From Roseateles_B sp051857535 (lineage in GTDB: Bacteria > Pseudomonadota > Gammaproteobacteria > Burkholderiales > Burkholderiaceae_C): DNA of 64,000 bases. Location: contig NZ_JBPZGY010000004.1 of the NCBI RefSeq assembly GCF_051857535.1, positions 124,001 to 188,000 on the forward strand, written 5' to 3'. Positions within the stretch are counted from its first letter, which is position 1; every line of letters begins with the position of its first letter. Shown here one piece after another: positions 62,808 to 64,000 of this stretch. A model generated the notes under the pieces. That model did not search any database and was not told where the DNA came from. It saw nothing but the letters and a program-made list of their open reading frames with translations. Both the position numbers and the translations under genes were made by a program.

Positions 62808-64000
62808 ATGCCCCAGTCCCGCCTGAACTGTTCTCGCCCGCAGCGCTTCCAGCAGGGGCGCCTGCACTGGTCTGTGTGGCTGCTGGTGCTGCTGGCCGCG
62901 CTGATCGCGGCTGGCGTCTATCGCGCGCGTGCGGCGCGTCAGGCGGCCCTGCCTGCAGCGGCGCCCGCCACGCCCCAACTGCGTCTGGCCGCATCAGACC
63001 TGCTGCAGGTCCAGTCCGGCCGGCTGGCTCGTTCGGTGGATGTGTCCGGGGGGCTGCGGGCCGTGGATTCGGCCGTGGTGAAGGCCAAGGTCGCGGCGGA
63101 ACTCAAGTCCCTGCTCGTGCGCGAGGGCGATGCCGTCAAGGCCGGCCAGTTGCTGGGCCAACTGGACCCTGCCGAGTACGAGATGCGGCTGCGTCAGGCC
63201 GAACAGACCGCCGCCGCGGCCAAGGCTCAGTTGGACATCGCCCGTCGCAATCTGGAGAACAGTCGCGGCCTGGTGAGCCAGGGTTTCGTGTCGTCGACGG
63301 CGCTGGAGAGCGCGGTGGCCACCGAGGCCTCGGCCGCTGCCAACTGGCAGGCTTCCAGCGCCGCGGTGGACCTGGCGCGCAAGGCACTGGCGGACACCCG
63401 CCTGATCGCGCCCATCGGCGGTCAGGTGTCTCAGCGCCTGGCCCAGCCTGGCGAGCGCGTGGCCCTCGATGGCCGCATCCTGGAGATCGTCGACCTCCGT
63501 CAACTGGAGCTGGAAGCCGCCATCCCCTCCGAGAAGGCTGCCGGTCTGGCCGTGGGCCAGACCGCTCAGCTGACGGTGGACGGCCTGGCTGAGCCGGTGA
63601 CGGCCCTGGTGCAGCGCATCAACCCGGCCGCCCAGAGCGGCTCGCGCGCCGTGCTGGCCTATCTGCGTCTGCCTGCTTCGCTCCCCGGGCTTCGCGCCGG
63701 GTTGTTCGCGCGCGGCAGCGTGCTGATGGACGAGCGCGAGACACTCAGCGTGCCGCTCAGTGCCGTGCGCGTGGACCGCAGCGAGCCCTATGTGATCAAG
63801 ATCGTCCAAGGCAAGGAAGGGCCTGAGGCGCAGTGGCAGACGGTGGTCCTGGGCGTGCAGGGTCAGGTCTTGCGCCATGGGCGCCTGCAGGCTGCGGTGG
63901 AGCTGAAGTCGGGCGTGCAGGCCGGTGATCGCCTGCTGTCCGGCACGGCGGGCACGGTGGCGGCGGGCACGCGACTGGTGCTGCCGGGCTCGGCCCCGGC
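62808..64000 (+). CDS. RND efflux membrane fusion protein, cut by window end
   Basis: An open frame from ATG 62808 to the end of the window, so at least 397 residues with the C-terminus missing. A signal anchor lies at about residues 22-38. The lipoyl part shows SLLVREGDAVKAGQLLGQLD and the second half DTRLIAPIGGQVSQRLAQPG, with a helical hairpin between (AKAQLDIARRNLENS); the beta barrel follows with LEIVDLRQLELEAAIPS. This matches AcrA-type periplasmic adaptors. The RND pump gene should follow outside the window. Confidence 0.88.
   Translation, partial: MPQSRLNCSRPQRFQQGRLHWSVWLLVLLAALIAAGVYRARAARQAALPAAAPATPQLRLAASDLLQVQSGRLARSVDVSGGLRAVDSAVVKAKVAAELKSLLVREGDAVKAGQLLGQLDPAEYEMRLRQAEQTAAAAKAQLDIARRNLENSRGLVSQGFVSSTALESAVATEASAAANWQASSAAVDLARKALADTRLIAPIGGQVSQRLAQPGERVALDGRILEIVDLRQLELEAAIPSEKAAGLAVGQTAQLTVDGLAEPVTALVQRINPAAQSGSRAVLAYLRLPASLPGLRAGLFARGSVLMDERETLSVPLSAVRVDRSEPYVIKIVQGKEGPEAQWQTVVLGVQGQVLRHGRLQAAVELKSGVQAGDRLLSGTAGTVAAGTRLVLPGSAP

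Overview
This window looks like chromosomal DNA of a high-GC betaproteobacterium, most likely order Burkholderiales (Rubrivivax/Roseateles/Leptothrix-like). The evidence is the conserved rpsP-rimM-trmD-rplS operon, pcnB-folK, the map-glnD pair, a PurL of about 1330 residues, a short PEP-CTERM anchor and heavy G/C use at third codon positions. I saw no tRNA, rRNA, insertion sequence, phage gene or CRISPR array. The genus is inferred from gene content only.

Layout. 1-4.4 kb: pcnB (cut by the left edge), folK, a DUF486 membrane protein and a DUF47-pit phosphate uptake pair preceded by PHO-box-like repeats. 4.5-8.1 kb: a TM2-type protein and a GNAT acetyltransferase on the minus strand, then the ribosome/tRNA operon rpsP-rimM-trmD-rplS. 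8.2-12.7 kb: a LacI-type regulator with a perfect palindromic operator, followed by a ribokinase, a nucleoside hydrolase and an adenosine/MTA deaminase-type amidohydrolase (nucleoside salvage). 12.7-14.8 kb: a secreted M4 metallopeptidase with three C-terminal Cys-rich repeats. 15.2-20.2 kb: purL, with a similar palindrome upstream, and a LysR regulator. 20.5-34.2 kb: an orphan CHASE-PAS-PAS histidine kinase, RlhA, an ABC-2 exporter, a periplasmic trypsin-like protease, a YeiB/DUF1624-like membrane acyltransferase, rlmB, upp, a PEP-CTERM lectin-like protein, a paired short chromate transporter and a D-2-hydroxyacid dehydrogenase.

34.4-57.5 kb is the accessory heart of the window. Eighteen consecutive plus-strand genes plus one convergent gene form a secretion and glycan locus. 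It begins with a SPINDLY-type (GT41) protein O-glycosyltransferase and a complete type I secretion system (ABC ATPase, HlyD adaptor, TolC channel). A KdnB-KdnA pair (8-amino-Kdo enzymes) follows, joined to a GT2 glycosyltransferase, a NeuB/SpsE synthase and an SpsF-like cytidylyltransferase. Next come a DUF4910 aminopeptidase-like protein, a FemAB-like acyltransferase, an aminotransferase-fold protein, another GT2, an unrecognised helical protein, a C-methyltransferase-like protein and a GT-B-like protein. The locus ends with a WxcM-type acyltransferase/ketoisomerase fusion, an FdtB-type transaminase and an FdtC-type acetyltransferase. Together these could make and attach at least two unusual amino sugars, an amino-ulosonate and a 3-acylamino-3,6-dideoxyhexose. 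The pairing of KdnA/B with NeuB/SpsF-type enzymes is the strongest candidate for an undescribed pathway.

57.5-64 kb returns to housekeeping: glnD, map and uppP on the minus strand, then a TetR regulator with its own palindromic operator and the start of an RND-type membrane fusion protein cut by the right edge.
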